A DNA stretch of 64,000 bases from Oceaniovalibus sp. ACAM 378 (GCF_008085915.1 NZ_VSJK01000005.1:248001-312000), one strand, 5' to 3'. Shown: positions 8,786-18,025, numbered from the stretch's first letter. A program made the numbers and translations. Notes: generated by a model from the letters alone, not told the origin.

Positions 8786-9637
8786 TCAACGTGTCACGTC
8801 CGTGTTGGGTTTGCGGCTGGAAATACGGCGCGCGGGAACACCCCCATGAATTTCGTAGGGTGCCACCTCGCCGGTGACCACGGCGCCTGCGGCAATAATC
8901 GCCCCGTCACCGATCCGCGCCCCGTCAAGGATCCGCGCCCCGGCCCCGATCCAGACGTCGTTGCCGATCACCACCTCGCCGCGCGTTTCCAGCCCCTGAA
9001 GCACCATCGGGCCTGCCTCTGGGTCGGTGCGATATCGCCCGCCGCCAATATAGCACTGACCGGCCACGATGGCATGATCGCCGATGCGGATGCCCGACAC
9101 CGCCGACATGGTCGTCTGGCTGCCGATCGAGCCGCCCTTGCCGATATGCAGGTGGTTTTGCTTGACCACTGCGATCACGTCGCGCGCCAAAAGTGTGCCG
9201 TCGCCAATCGACAGACCGCCCTCCTGCGTTGTGCCGCGTGCGTCCAGAGTACAATTGTCGTCAATCGCCACGCCAGCGCCCAGATGTATGCGCGACGGGC
9301 AGCGCAGGATCACGTTGCGCCCGAAATTCACCCCCCGCCCTACCCGCCCGAACAGGCCGGGATACAGCACCTTGCGCAGCGCATAGCCCGCAGCGCCGGG
9401 AAAGCCCCCGGCCAGTGACGTGGCAAATTCATACCGCAGAAAGGCGAGCAGGCCGGGACGCCCGACAAAGAATGTCTGATACTTTCTGAACGCCGAGTCG
9501 CCACTTGAAAGGGCATCGACCACACGATCCTTTTGCGGCGCCGTCCCGCCTCGTGCCTTTTGCGGCGCTGCCCCGCCTTGTGCCGGATCCTGCGCCAAGG
9601 CGCGTCCGTCATGCCCGTTGGTCTCATCCCGCGTCAT
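8786..9637 (-). CDS. Left-handed beta-helix (hexapeptide) acyltransferase, paralogue
   Basis: A 283-residue hexapeptide-repeat acyltransferase, similar in layout to the gene at 7858: a helical N-terminus with FLRYEFATSLAGGFPGAAGY, then beta-helix turns and IGNDVWIGAGARILDGARIG plus GDGAIIAAGAVVTGEV. It has a low-complexity N-terminal stretch with two imperfect copies of GGAAPQKARGG-type sequence, a probable short internal duplication. ATG start overlaps the stop of the upstream methyltransferase by four bases. Probably O-acetylates a second position of the same glycan. Confidence 0.8.
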   Translation of the reverse strand: MTRDETNGHDGRALAQDPAQGGAAPQKARGGTAPQKDRVVDALSSGDSAFRKYQTFFVGRPGLLAFLRYEFATSLAGGFPGAAGYALRKVLYPGLFGRVGRGVNFGRNVILRCPSRIHLGAGVAIDDNCTLDARGTTQEGGLSIGDGTLLARDVIAVVKQNHLHIGKGGSIGSQTTMSAVSGIRIGDHAIVAGQCYIGGGRYRTDPEAGPMVLQGLETRGEVVIGNDVWIGAGARILDGARIGDGAIIAAGAVVTGEVAPYEIHGGVPARRISSRKPNTDVTR

Positions 9638-10371
9638 CGGGCACGGTCCGCGCGCAGAACCACCGGCGTGCCAAAGGTGCGGTCCAGCCCGATGGCCCGC
9701 ATTGCCGCCTCGCAGCGGTGCGAGACGCGCGGTGCCTTCAGCATCCGGTGAAGGACCATAGGCAGCACGAACTGCCCCACCTCATCCGTAACGCCGAACC
9801 CAAGACGGTCGAGACAGGCATGCACGTCGCGACGCGCCATCGTGGCATAGTCGCGGGTGTTGCCCTCGGCCCGCTTCTTGGCCCAGAGCAACAGCGGCTT
9901 GGCCCGGTTGGCCCCACCGGGTAGCGGGAAATCGACGATCACGGCACGCCGCGCCACGCGCGTCATTTCGGCCAGAAGCGTTTGCCAGTCACCGACATGG
10001 GCCATCATCCGCAAGGCCAGCACCACGTCAAAGCTTTGATCCTCAAACGGCAGGCGCAACAGCGGTCCGACATGCCGCTTGAACCTTGGATGATCGAGAT
10101 GCGCGACCTGCCCCCAGGCCTCGCGGCTGCTCGACACGACCGTGACCGGATGCCCCGCCGCAAGCAGCGGACGCGCAGATTGCCCGTGTCCACCCCCGAC
10201 ATCAAGGATCGAAGCTGCCGGCAAATCACGCAGTAAACCCTGCAACGCAACGGTCTGTCGGCTCAGCAGATATTCCCCCGCCGGGCCAGCGAACCGCGCG
10301 GCATAGCGGTCGCCGGACGGGTCGAGATCCGCGTCGGGCGCGCCGATGTCGGCGATGGAGAGATCGCTCAC
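9634..10371 (-). CDS. Class I SAM-dependent methyltransferase
   Basis: A 245-residue methyltransferase. Motif I is SILDVGGGHGQSARPLL at about residue 55, and the downstream FDVVLALRMMAHVGDW and RVARRAVIVDFPLPGG segments fit the Methyltransf_11/25 fold. Starts with GTG overlapping the epimerase stop (GTGA). It lies between the epimerase and an acyltransferase in a run of genes with four-base overlaps. This suggests modification of the same polysaccharide or its lipid carrier, but the acceptor is not known. Confidence 0.75.
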   Translation of the reverse strand: MSDLSIADIGAPDADLDPSGDRYAARFAGPAGEYLLSRQTVALQGLLRDLPAASILDVGGGHGQSARPLLAAGHPVTVVSSSREAWGQVAHLDHPRFKRHVGPLLRLPFEDQSFDVVLALRMMAHVGDWQTLLAEMTRVARRAVIVDFPLPGGANRAKPLLLWAKKRAEGNTRDYATMARRDVHACLDRLGFGVTDEVGQFVLPMVLHRMLKAPRVSHRCEAAMRAIGLDRTFGTPVVLRADRAR

Positions 10372-11396
10372 GCCGCCTGCCTCGGTTTGGCGGGCGCAAG
10401 CCGCCCGGTTTCACGATACCATGCCGCGGTCAGGCGCAGCCCTTCAGCAAGGCCGATCTGTGGCTGAAACCCGATGGTGCGCTTGGCCTTGTCCACCGAA
10501 AAAGCGCGCGCCTTGGTAAAGAACGACACCCGGCGACGGTGCAGCGGCGGATCGATCCCGAAGGGTTTGCACACCGCCTCGCACATGACTGCGGCAGCCA
10601 TCAGTGGCGCGACCGGTAGGTGGCCGCGCGGCGGCGCGACGTCGAGAACCCGCGCCACTTCGGCCACGAGTAGGTTGAGCGTGGTATAATTCTCGTCGCC
10701 GATCAGAAACACCTCGCCCACGGCGGCGGGATGTTCGGCGGCCAGAATCAACCCTTGGACGATGTCGTCGATATAGGTCATGTGATAGGCAATCTTGCCG
10801 TCACCGAACATGCGGAACGTCCCGTTGTCGACGGTGCGAAACAGCTTGAGAAAACGCGTGTCGCCGGGCCCATAGATACCGGTCGGGCGAATGACCGAAA
10901 CCGGCGCACCCCGTGCCATGGCCGCGCGCGCGATCTCTTCGCCCTCGAGCTTGGATTGTTGATAGACGTCACCGGGCCGAAAGGCGGTTTCTTCATTCGC
11001 GGGGATTTCCATGACGTCGCCATGCACCCCACAGGTTGAGCAATGCACGATCCGCGCGACGCCCGCTGTCTCGGCAGCCTCGAGCAGATCCCGCACCGCG
11101 TCGCGGTTCACCCGGAAATAATAGTCATCCGCATGGCTGGCATCGCGGTATGCGGCGGCGATATTGAACAGGTGTGTGACCCCCTCCATCGCCCGCGCGA
11201 TGGCGGCCGCGTCGGTCAGATCGCCCTGCGTCACCTCGATGCCCTGTTCGCGTAACGCCTGCGCCGCGGCACTGTCCATGTCGCGCACCATAGCGCGCAC
11301 GCGGTAACCCCGCGCCACAAGTGTTTCGGCCAATCGCCCCCCAGTGAACCCCGTGGCACCAGTCACCAGCGCCAGACCCTTGGTTTCGTCGGTCAT
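10368..11396 (-). CDS. NAD-dependent epimerase/dehydratase (extended SDR)
   Basis: A 342-residue extended short-chain dehydrogenase. The nucleotide-binding motif GATGFTGGRLAETLVARG lies at residues 14-31, and the catalytic YxxxK is YQQSK at about residue 150. The closest-looking groups are dihydroflavonol-4-reductase-like and HpnA-like NAD-sugar epimerases. It is the promoter-proximal gene of the minus-strand operon 11396 to about 5180 and should either make the nucleotide sugar or alter a lipid-linked sugar. The region upstream is gene-poor. Confidence 0.75.
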   Translation of the reverse strand: MTDETKGLALVTGATGFTGGRLAETLVARGYRVRAMVRDMDSAAAQALREQGIEVTQGDLTDAAAIARAMEGVTHLFNIAAAYRDASHADDYYFRVNRDAVRDLLEAAETAGVARIVHCSTCGVHGDVMEIPANEETAFRPGDVYQQSKLEGEEIARAAMARGAPVSVIRPTGIYGPGDTRFLKLFRTVDNGTFRMFGDGKIAYHMTYIDDIVQGLILAAEHPAAVGEVFLIGDENYTTLNLLVAEVARVLDVAPPRGHLPVAPLMAAAVMCEAVCKPFGIDPPLHRRRVSFFTKARAFSVDKAKRTIGFQPQIGLAEGLRLTAAWYRETGRLAPAKPRQAA

Positions 11397-11920
11397 ACTT
11401 AAAATGCCTCGTTGTAAAAATCGTCGTCTGAATTCTTCGCTCGGGGCATTAAATCATGTCCCGAGTACGGCGCTGAAACCCACGCCCTGGCCCCTTAATA
11501 TTGGATCAATATACCGCACCCGGGCGCATCCGTCGACAATTCTGAGCAGGCACATCCCCAGGTTGAGTTGGCCGGAAGCGGCTTCGCAGGGCAGCCCGCG
11601 TGCAAGTATGGCAATCACAGCCGTCATGCGAAAGCTGATCGATACCGCAAACGCCTGTTTACCGGAGCATCCGAAACAGACACAGGACCCGGCTTTACCA
11701 AAAGAGATATCGGTTGCCCCAAGCAGCGACCGGCCGCCCGTGGATCGTCAGCGAGCGGCGAGGCCTCGGCGTTTTGGTGTTGGCTGGCCAGTCCATGATG
11801 TTCTGGATCGGCAGTACTCATGCCCTTCAGCGATCACGCTGGCGTCACAACATGAATCCCTTACGATTTGTGCAACCAAACCCGATGTCCGACATCATGA
11901 GCCGACAATCAGATCCGTTA
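11397..11920. other. Gene-poor interval upstream of the epimerase operon
   Basis: A 524-base stretch with no intact gene. AT-rich sequence directly before the epimerase start (about 11397-11470) could hold the leftward promoter. About 11560-11680 holds a decayed transposase tail, listed separately. The remainder up to the TAXI gene's stop at 11921 shows nothing I can name. Confidence 0.6.
11560..11680 (+). pseudogene. IS110-family transposase C-terminal remnant
   Basis: On the plus strand around 11608 the frame reads MAITAVMRKLIDTANACL, closely resembling the end of IS110/IS1111-type transposases, where a sequence like (A)ITAVMRKLIxxANALLR is characteristic. The preceding codons (AASQGSPRAS) also fit the family's GKPxK segment in degraded form. 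No start, no DEDD domain and no element ends were seen, so this is a fragment of a former insertion. Boundaries are approximate. Confidence 0.5.
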
Positions 11921-12982
11921 CTAGCAGCCGATATCGGCGCAGATCTTCGCACGGTAAGCGGCGTTCGCTTTGCTTTCCAGCGATTCCGGCAAGGCTGATT
12001 GCACCGGCAGCGCGCCGCACTGGAGCTCATAATCTTGCTCAAGTCCCGCGCTGGAACAACTGCCGACTTCCCAGCCCGGCGGTACATCTTCGAGATTGAC
12101 CTCGCGCCACTTTGGATGCCCGACCTCCTGAAGTTGACGAAAGTTCGTGAGGATCAGCTTGGACAGGTCAGAGACCGCCTTGCAGCTATCACGGTGATAC
12201 GCGTTCTTCTTCGGGGTGTACTCATAGGTCATCAGCACGGCCTTGACGGCAACCACAGGCGTCTCTTCCGCTTGAAAGGGATAGGTGCCGGCCGGGATCG
12301 AGGTGGGGATATAGACGGACGTCAGGGTCGGGTCGTCGATTGGCAGCAGGTGGAACTTGGTTGAGTCGATTTCGGCCGACTGGAACAGTTTTGTCGGTGC
12401 CCCTGCCACGTAAAAGAACGCATCGATTTCATTGGCCAGCAATCGCTCCAGTGACGCGGTCGGATTGATGGTGACACGCGCGGCAGGCTGAACACCTGCA
12501 AGATCAAGGACAAGCGAGGCGGTCAGGAACGTGCCACTGTCCTCTACTCCGACCGCAACCCGGCGACCATTGAGATCGGAAAGCGAGGTGATATCCCGGC
12601 GGGCCAGAATATGGACTTCTTCATTGTAAAGCGGCAAGGCGATCCGCACACCGAGGATCGCGCGGGCAATGTCGGGATCTTCGCTCGAGAACGTCTTGAG
12701 ATATTCGAGCACATCGCTCTGAACGATCCCGAATTGCGTATGCGGCAGCTTGCGGACCCCCAGAAAGTTCTCCAGCGAACCCGCGCTTTCGCGAATGGTG
12801 TATTCAAGGCCGCAAGCGTTCGCCACCGAGGCAAGGTCGCGTCCAATCTGGATATAGGTCCCGCTCGGTCCACCGGTCAGAATGTTTTTTTCAAATTGCT
12901 GGGCAGACGCACCCGGGCCGGTTGCGGCGAAGCCCAGCAACCAGACTGCTGCCGCTAAAATGACGCTTGAAAATCTTTGCAC
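11921..12982 (-). CDS. TAXI-family TRAP transporter solute-binding protein
   Basis: A 353-residue secreted protein with a signal peptide of about 27 residues (ending GASAQQ), followed by ILTGGPSGTYIQIGRDLASV, the start of TAXI (TRAP-associated extracytoplasmic immunogenic) solute receptors, then GRRVAVGVEDSGTFLTA and a NEIDAFFYVAGAPTKL segment. These bind small organic acids or amino acids such as glutamate for uptake by a fused DctQM membrane subunit. No TRAP membrane subunit is nearby, so it is an orphan or serves a distant permease. Start is GTG with GGGAG upstream. It follows the 807-residue coiled-coil gene by 27 bases, implying co-transcription. Confidence 0.8.
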   Translation of the reverse strand: MQRFSSVILAAAVWLLGFAATGPGASAQQFEKNILTGGPSGTYIQIGRDLASVANACGLEYTIRESAGSLENFLGVRKLPHTQFGIVQSDVLEYLKTFSSEDPDIARAILGVRIALPLYNEEVHILARRDITSLSDLNGRRVAVGVEDSGTFLTASLVLDLAGVQPAARVTINPTASLERLLANEIDAFFYVAGAPTKLFQSAEIDSTKFHLLPIDDPTLTSVYIPTSIPAGTYPFQAEETPVVAVKAVLMTYEYTPKKNAYHRDSCKAVSDLSKLILTNFRQLQEVGHPKWREVNLEDVPPGWEVGSCSSAGLEQDYELQCGALPVQSALPESLESKANAAYRAKICADIGC

Positions 12983-13009
12983 CGCATAATTCTCCCTTGT
13001 TAATCAAAA

Positions 13010-15433
13010 CTATCGACATGGTCCCAAACCCCGTACCAATACCACGAGGGTCTGTCGGTTCACCGTCCCGAAGACGGCACGCAGCGCATCCACCGCACAG
13101 GCACCGCGCTCAAGTTCGCCCGTCAGCCGTGCGATGTCCGAAGCCGGTGCCCCGCCCAACCCGGGAGCGGCAGCTATCAAAGCGCGAATTTCGCCCGGTG
13201 TAATCATGGGGCTCGCGCTTCCGGCATCGCCCGCCCCGGACGCTGGGGTGATGGGCGTTTCGACCGTGGCCACGACCTGCGGCGCATCGCCACTCGGCTC
13301 GGAACCCGGGCCTGCCTCCGAAACATCGATTGCCGGGGTGTCCGTTTGACTCTCGAGATCGGCGCGGGCCTTGTCAGAGCTTGCTCGCATGGTCTCGATC
13401 TCTGCTTGAAGCGTGCCGATCTCTTCGAGGCTCGCCATCTTGGCAGCCTCAATTTCGCTCAAGTCCGCTTGTGCGGCCGCAAGCCGACGCTCTGACTCCG
13501 CCAAGGTCTGGGTCATTTGTTCGCTCTTTGAAAGTTCCGCCGCCCTCGCGTCGCGCAACGCGGCAAGCTCGTCCTCAAGAGCAGCCAGATCTTGTTGAAA
13601 TGCACTCCGGCGACCAGACATATCATCGAGGTCCGCAACAAGCGTCGTCTGGTCAATGCGCAGACTTTGAAGACGTCCCTCAACGGCTGCGATTTCGTCC
13701 CGCTTTGCTTCAAGGTCGCGCAGCATTTCCGCTTTTTCGGCCTGTGCGGTCTCAAACGCGGCCTTGTCCGCATCCACCGTCACCCGGGTCTCTGCCACAC
13801 GCTTCTGAACCTCGGCAAGGGCCGCCTGGCCTTCGGCAAGGTCTACGGCAAGCTGTTCATTCTCTTTCGTGGCACCATCGGCCTGCTCGCTCAGAGTGAC
13901 AGCGCGCGCGGTGACGGCCGCCAGTTCCGCTTGCGCCGCCTCCGATTTTTGCGTCGTCTCGCGCAGGTTCGCTTCGGCATCTTCAAGCGCCTTGCTGGCC
14001 GCTGCAAGCTCGGTATCGAGCCCCGTCAACTCTGCCGCCACGATGTCCCGCCTGCGTTCGATCTCGCTGAGTTCGGCCCCCGCCTTGCTCGCCGAGGCCG
14101 TCCGCTCGCGCGCCACCTCCAACTCTGTCTTTGTCGCCGACAGCTGTTCTTCAGCTTCGGCCTGTTCCGCGCGACGCGCCGCAGTCTGCTCGGCGGCCTG
14201 CTCGCCTTGCATACGCAGATCCGCAAGCGCAGCTTCCGCTTCGCTGATTCCGCGCGACGCTTCTTCCTGACGCTCCAGGACGCGCGCCAGATCGGTCTGC
14301 GCGACCTCCAGCTGTGCCCGGGTCTGATCCAGGGTTTCAACCTCTTCGTGCGCAATCGCGGTGTCCGCCTCGATCGCAGCCAGACGGGCCTTGGCCTCAT
14401 TCAGGCGCACTTCCGATTGCTCCGCCGTCTTTGCATTCTCTTCCGCGCGCATGGCCGCTTCATCCCGCTCGGCATTCGCCTGTTCCACGTTCGCAAGCGT
14501 CTCGCTCAATGCGGCCTCGGCGGCAGATCGTGCGGCGGCCAATTCGGTCAGCGCCTCGCGGACCTCGGTCGCTTCCGATTTCATCGTCTCGACCTGATCT
14601 GCCGCGGCCCGGCTCTGCACAATATCGGCCTCAAGCGTCCGGAGGGTGCCCTGCGCTGCGTCGATCTCTCCTGCTAACCGGAGCTTGTCGGCCTGCCTGA
14701 CCTCCAGGGCCTCGGTGGCCGCACTCAACTCGGACTCGATCCTCGCCAGATTCGCGTTGGCCTCCACTTCTCTGGCCGCGGCCTCCTTCGCAGTGGCATC
14801 GGATTCGTCGGTCTTCTCCTGTAAGGCCTTCGCTTGCACGATCTCCGCCTCACGCCGCTCCAACTCCAACCGGGCGGCGGCCAGATCAGCAGACAATGCT
14901 TCGGCATCGGCGCGCATGCCCTCTGTCTCTTGCGTTGCCTGCTCTTGCCCCGAACGTAACTCAAGAAGCGCGGCGCGCATGGCGTCGATCTCGGCCTCGA
15001 CGGCGTCACGTTCGGATGTCAGGGCCGCGGCTTCGTCTCGCAATCGGCGGTTGCTGGCGTCGATCGATTGGGCCTCTGCTCTGGAGGTTTCCAACTCGGT
15101 CACCGCGGAATTCAAGTCATCGACCGCCGCGTTGAGCGTTTCCAGCAAATTCAACTGATCCGAAACATCCTGCGCGCCTTGGGCAATCTCGGACTGCAAC
15201 GCGCTCAGCCTTTCTTCGGCGACTTTTAACGCGGATTGGTCGGTGCCCCCCTCAGGGCGGTCCTGTTCGCCAGCAGCAGCGGCGCCTTCATCTACGGAAG
15301 GGATCAAAGGCGCGTCGGGCGAACTGGTTACAGCCGTTTCCGACGGCGGATCGGTCGGCGACTCAGAAAAAGCGAATGTCGGGAGAAAGGCGATCCCGAT
15401 GACTACGAGCCCGGCGCGCATCCCCTTGATCAA
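13010..15433 (-). CDS. Secreted long coiled-coil protein
   Basis: An 807-residue protein with an N-terminal signal sequence (residues 1-23, ending TFAFSES), a short proline- and acid-rich linker, then about 600 residues of almost continuous Ala/Glu-rich heptads (residues about 60-690), then a low-complexity acidic linker and a small C-terminal domain of about 65 residues (TPGEIRALIAAAPGLGG ... GACAVDALRAVFG ... GLGPCR) with two cysteines that could form a disulfide. It looks like a periplasmic rod with a terminal binding module; no enzymatic motif is visible. Start is TTG with GGGAGAG seven bases upstream; a six-base-pair hairpin abuts this site. It is the first gene of a two-gene unit with the TAXI protein. 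Confidence 0.7.
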   Translation of the reverse strand: MIKGMRAGLVVIGIAFLPTFAFSESPTDPPSETAVTSSPDAPLIPSVDEGAAAAGEQDRPEGGTDQSALKVAEERLSALQSEIAQGAQDVSDQLNLLETLNAAVDDLNSAVTELETSRAEAQSIDASNRRLRDEAAALTSERDAVEAEIDAMRAALLELRSGQEQATQETEGMRADAEALSADLAAARLELERREAEIVQAKALQEKTDESDATAKEAAAREVEANANLARIESELSAATEALEVRQADKLRLAGEIDAAQGTLRTLEADIVQSRAAADQVETMKSEATEVREALTELAAARSAAEAALSETLANVEQANAERDEAAMRAEENAKTAEQSEVRLNEAKARLAAIEADTAIAHEEVETLDQTRAQLEVAQTDLARVLERQEEASRGISEAEAALADLRMQGEQAAEQTAARRAEQAEAEEQLSATKTELEVARERTASASKAGAELSEIERRRDIVAAELTGLDTELAAASKALEDAEANLRETTQKSEAAQAELAAVTARAVTLSEQADGATKENEQLAVDLAEGQAALAEVQKRVAETRVTVDADKAAFETAQAEKAEMLRDLEAKRDEIAAVEGRLQSLRIDQTTLVADLDDMSGRRSAFQQDLAALEDELAALRDARAAELSKSEQMTQTLAESERRLAAAQADLSEIEAAKMASLEEIGTLQAEIETMRASSDKARADLESQTDTPAIDVSEAGPGSEPSGDAPQVVATVETPITPASGAGDAGSASPMITPGEIRALIAAAPGLGGAPASDIARLTGELERGACAVDALRAVFGTVNRQTLVVLVRGLGPCR

Positions 15434-15445
15434 GCGATCTCTCCC

Positions 15446-15462
15446 TTAGGTGAAAAACCTAA
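15446..15462 (-). promoter_or_regulatory. Hairpin abutting the ribosome-binding site of the coiled-coil gene
   Basis: On the minus strand TTAGGT-TTTTC-ACCTAA forms a six-base-pair stem with a five-base loop immediately followed by the AAGGGAGAG ribosome-binding site of the 807-residue protein. It could modulate ribosome access; alternatively it is chance. Confidence 0.35.
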
Positions 15463-15662
15463 TACGTCAATTGATACACAATTTCCGCGAAAAGTCGATA
15501 AAAAGGGGCGCGTGCGCGGACGGGTCAGGTGGCGCTGGTTTCGATGGCGGTCAAAATGCTCGCTTTGGAGCTCGACGTTGACCCGCCGCTCACACCCGCT
15601 CTGCGTGCCCAACCCCAATACATTAATCAACGTATTGCAGGTCGACCACGGGGCTGCGGCTC

Positions 15663-16124
15663 TCAGTAGGTGCCGTCTTCCAGAATATGATCGTGGCCCA
15701 GTTCCTCAAGACCGCTGACGATTTCGTCAGCGACCATCGGATGCGAGAGCAGATAGCGCGACGTCTTAGAGTCCGCGCGTTCGGCTGCCAACCCGAGGGC
15801 GTCTGACCAATCCTCACGTCCAAAATCGCCGCGTCCGACCCACATCAGCGCAACCAGTTCCTGCTGGTGCTCCGGGTCCATTCCGTCGATTTCCTGCATC
15901 ACTTCATCGCGAAACGAGCTCGGATCCACCTCTTCCTCAAGGGTGACATGGTGCCCGCCGCGCAGCGCATTGTCGCGGGCGTCTCTTGGCGTATCCTCGT
16001 CGCCAAGGCTCGCAGCCCGCATCTTGAACACCAAACGGCGCAGATACCCCGGATCAATCGTCAGTTCGGTGACGCTGTCCGTTTCGTCGGTGCTTTCCGT
16101 TTCGTTGGCGCTGTCCGTTTCCAT
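15663..16124 (-). CDS. DUF3775 domain-containing protein
   Basis: A 153-residue soluble acidic protein. Residues about 20-150 contain the DUF3775 landmarks: LTIDPGYLRRLVFKMRAA, SFRDEVMQEIDGMDPEHQQEL, VALMWVGRGDF and ISGLEELGHDHI-like C-terminus (VSGLEELGHDHILEDGTY). The function of the family is not known. The N-terminus is a short Thr/Ser/Asp/Glu repeat (SANETESTDETDS) produced by direct repeats of a TTTCGTTGGCGCTGTCCG-like sequence, so its length probably varies between strains. It stands alone between the coiled-coil gene and an almost empty interval. Confidence 0.75.
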   Translation of the reverse strand: METDSANETESTDETDSVTELTIDPGYLRRLVFKMRAASLGDEDTPRDARDNALRGGHHVTLEEEVDPSSFRDEVMQEIDGMDPEHQQELVALMWVGRGDFGREDWSDALGLAAERADSKTSRYLLSHPMVADEIVSGLEELGHDHILEDGTY

Positions 16125-16618
16125 CGTGTCGTCCTTTTATACGCGTCACATATCGTGGATCGCCTGCGGCAAACCAACCTTGACGTCGTCAGTCTTGCCG
16201 CGCGAACTCTTGCTGTCGAACATCGGGAACGCGGCGGCTGCTAGAGCGGTTCCTTTCGTTGCGATCATCACGCTATCGCATCGGCCCATTCATCCTGCGG
16301 ATCATACCCGATTGCGCCGGAATCCAGATTGATCTGGATCAACCCCCGTGTGCCGCCTGGTGCGAACTGCCGGTGCTTTTCTCGCGCTGAATCCGGGCGT
16401 GGGCCCGGCTAAATCCCATCAGACCCCGGGCGGCGGGTCTGCTGCATGTCATTGGCAACCCCCTCGGCCACCATCACCGCACCACTTCCCGGGGCGAGCT
16501 CCTCGATCGCCTTTTGCGTCCACGTTGCGAGACGCGCCGCATCATCAACGCCGCTGCGCACCGGCGCGCTTGAAATGCACTTCCGCACCCGCCGGTGGCA
16601 ATCATCATTCCTAACTTA
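16125..16618. other. Interval without a convincing gene
   Basis: 494 bases between DUF3775 and the M20 amidohydrolase. On the minus strand, 16420-16600, a frame reads TWTQKAIEELAPGSGAVMVA and continues to a TAG; this looks like real protein sequence but has no start or family I recognise, so it may be a decayed gene. The rest (including a possible leftward promoter for the DUF3775 gene near 16130-16260) has nothing I can name. Confidence 0.4.
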
Positions 16619-18025
16619 TTAAACAGGCGGCGTTGCTTCGGCTGGGATCGGACAGGAATAGGGATGTTCGGCCAGATGCTCGGCATGCGCCTTTTTGGCG
16701 GCCTCGCGCAGCTTGTCGTTCCGGATCGCTTCCCGTGCGGTTGCTGCCATCAACTTGGCGGCATGAATCATGCCTTTATGGGCTGCAGGAACTTTGCCCT
16801 GTGCGGTCTGTTGCCAACTGTGAAGTGCCGTTCCCACGGCGCAAGTCGCGACGCGGGCCTGAATTGTCGGCACCGCCCAGCTGACATCACCCACATCGGT
16901 GGAGCCCATTCCGCCCATGAAAGGACGGTCGAGCGGGGCGATGAAATCGCACAAAGGCAGATCGTAATCTGGCTTCATTGCAAGCCGATCGAACGTGTCT
17001 GCAATGTCGTCACGGCTTAATGAACTGCGAATATCCTTCGCAAAGGCCACGTCGTCGGCGTCGAACAAGACCGGGCCAAGCGCGTCGAACTCGGCCTGCA
17101 TCGCCTCTGAGAGCGGGCGGTTGCAGGTCAGGTTCGAGACCGCCGAAAACACTTTCGAGGTAACGCTGGTGCCCGACATGAGAGCGGCCCCTTCGGCGAT
17201 ATTGCGCACGCGCTGGACCAGAGATTGCAGCCCTTCGAGGCTGGGACTGCGGATCAGGTGACGGACCGTCGCTTTGGCCTGCACCACATTGGGGGCCTCA
17301 CCGCCGGCATCAAGATAAGCGTAATGGATCCGCGCGGCATCCGGCATGTGTTCGCGCAGGTAATTGACACCGATATTCATCAACTCGACCGAATCCAGGG
17401 CTGAGCGGCCCAATTCGGGCGCGCCTGCGGCATGGGCTGCCTTTCCGGTAAAGGTGAAATCGATCCGCGTATTCGCCAGAGACCGCATGTCATCCACAGC
17501 ATTGAAGCTGGCCGGGTGCCAAGTGATGGCGATATCCACATCGTCGAAGAGACCATCCCGCACCATATAGGTTTTGGCGGCGCCACCTTCTTCGGCCGGG
17601 CAACCGTAATAACGAATGCGGCCTTCAAGGCCTTCCGCCTCGAGCCAGTCCTTCACCGCCGTGGCCGCCGACAGGGCCGCCGATCCAAGCAGGTTGTGGC
17701 CACATCCATGGCCGTACCCTTCGGTGCCGATCTGACGGGGTTGGGCAATACCCGGTTCCTGGCTCAATCCCGGCAGGGCATCGTATTCGCCCAGAATGGC
17801 GATAATCGGACCGCCCTCGCCCGCCTCACCCATAACCGCGGTCGGTATCCCGGCGATATTCTCGCGCACGCGAAACCCCTGTTCACGCAGCATCTCTGTA
17901 TGGGCTGCGCAGGAGCGGATCTCGGTATAGGCAACTTCGGGTGTGTCGAATACGCGGTCGGCCAGCCCGGTAAAGGCGGCGCGCTTTTCGTCGACCAGCG
18001 ACCAGATGGGGTTTTCGTTTTTCAT
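16619..18025 (-). CDS. M20-family amidohydrolase, AbgB-like
   Basis: A 468-residue zinc-dependent amidohydrolase of the M20 peptidase clan. Metal and catalytic segments visible are AILGEYDALPGLSQ, GYGHGCGHNLLGSAAL, CPAEEGGAAKTYMV and AITWHPAS. The spacing and length match AbgB-type p-aminobenzoyl-glutamate hydrolase subunits and related amide or dipeptide hydrolases. It is the last gene of the ABC transporter operon (32 bases after the ATPase), so it probably cleaves the imported amide or peptide in the cytoplasm. The exact substrate cannot be read from sequence. Confidence 0.8.
   Translation of the reverse strand: MKNENPIWSLVDEKRAAFTGLADRVFDTPEVAYTEIRSCAAHTEMLREQGFRVRENIAGIPTAVMGEAGEGGPIIAILGEYDALPGLSQEPGIAQPRQIGTEGYGHGCGHNLLGSAALSAATAVKDWLEAEGLEGRIRYYGCPAEEGGAAKTYMVRDGLFDDVDIAITWHPASFNAVDDMRSLANTRIDFTFTGKAAHAAGAPELGRSALDSVELMNIGVNYLREHMPDAARIHYAYLDAGGEAPNVVQAKATVRHLIRSPSLEGLQSLVQRVRNIAEGAALMSGTSVTSKVFSAVSNLTCNRPLSEAMQAEFDALGPVLFDADDVAFAKDIRSSLSRDDIADTFDRLAMKPDYDLPLCDFIAPLDRPFMGGMGSTDVGDVSWAVPTIQARVATCAVGTALHSWQQTAQGKVPAAHKGMIHAAKLMAATAREAIRNDKLREAAKKAHAEHLAEHPYSCPIPAEATPPV

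Noticed and set aside
13592-14677. 361-codon plus-strand frame opposite the coiled-coil gene
   Set aside because: Composition is a mirror of the Ala/Glu-rich coding strand; no ribosome-binding site or domain.
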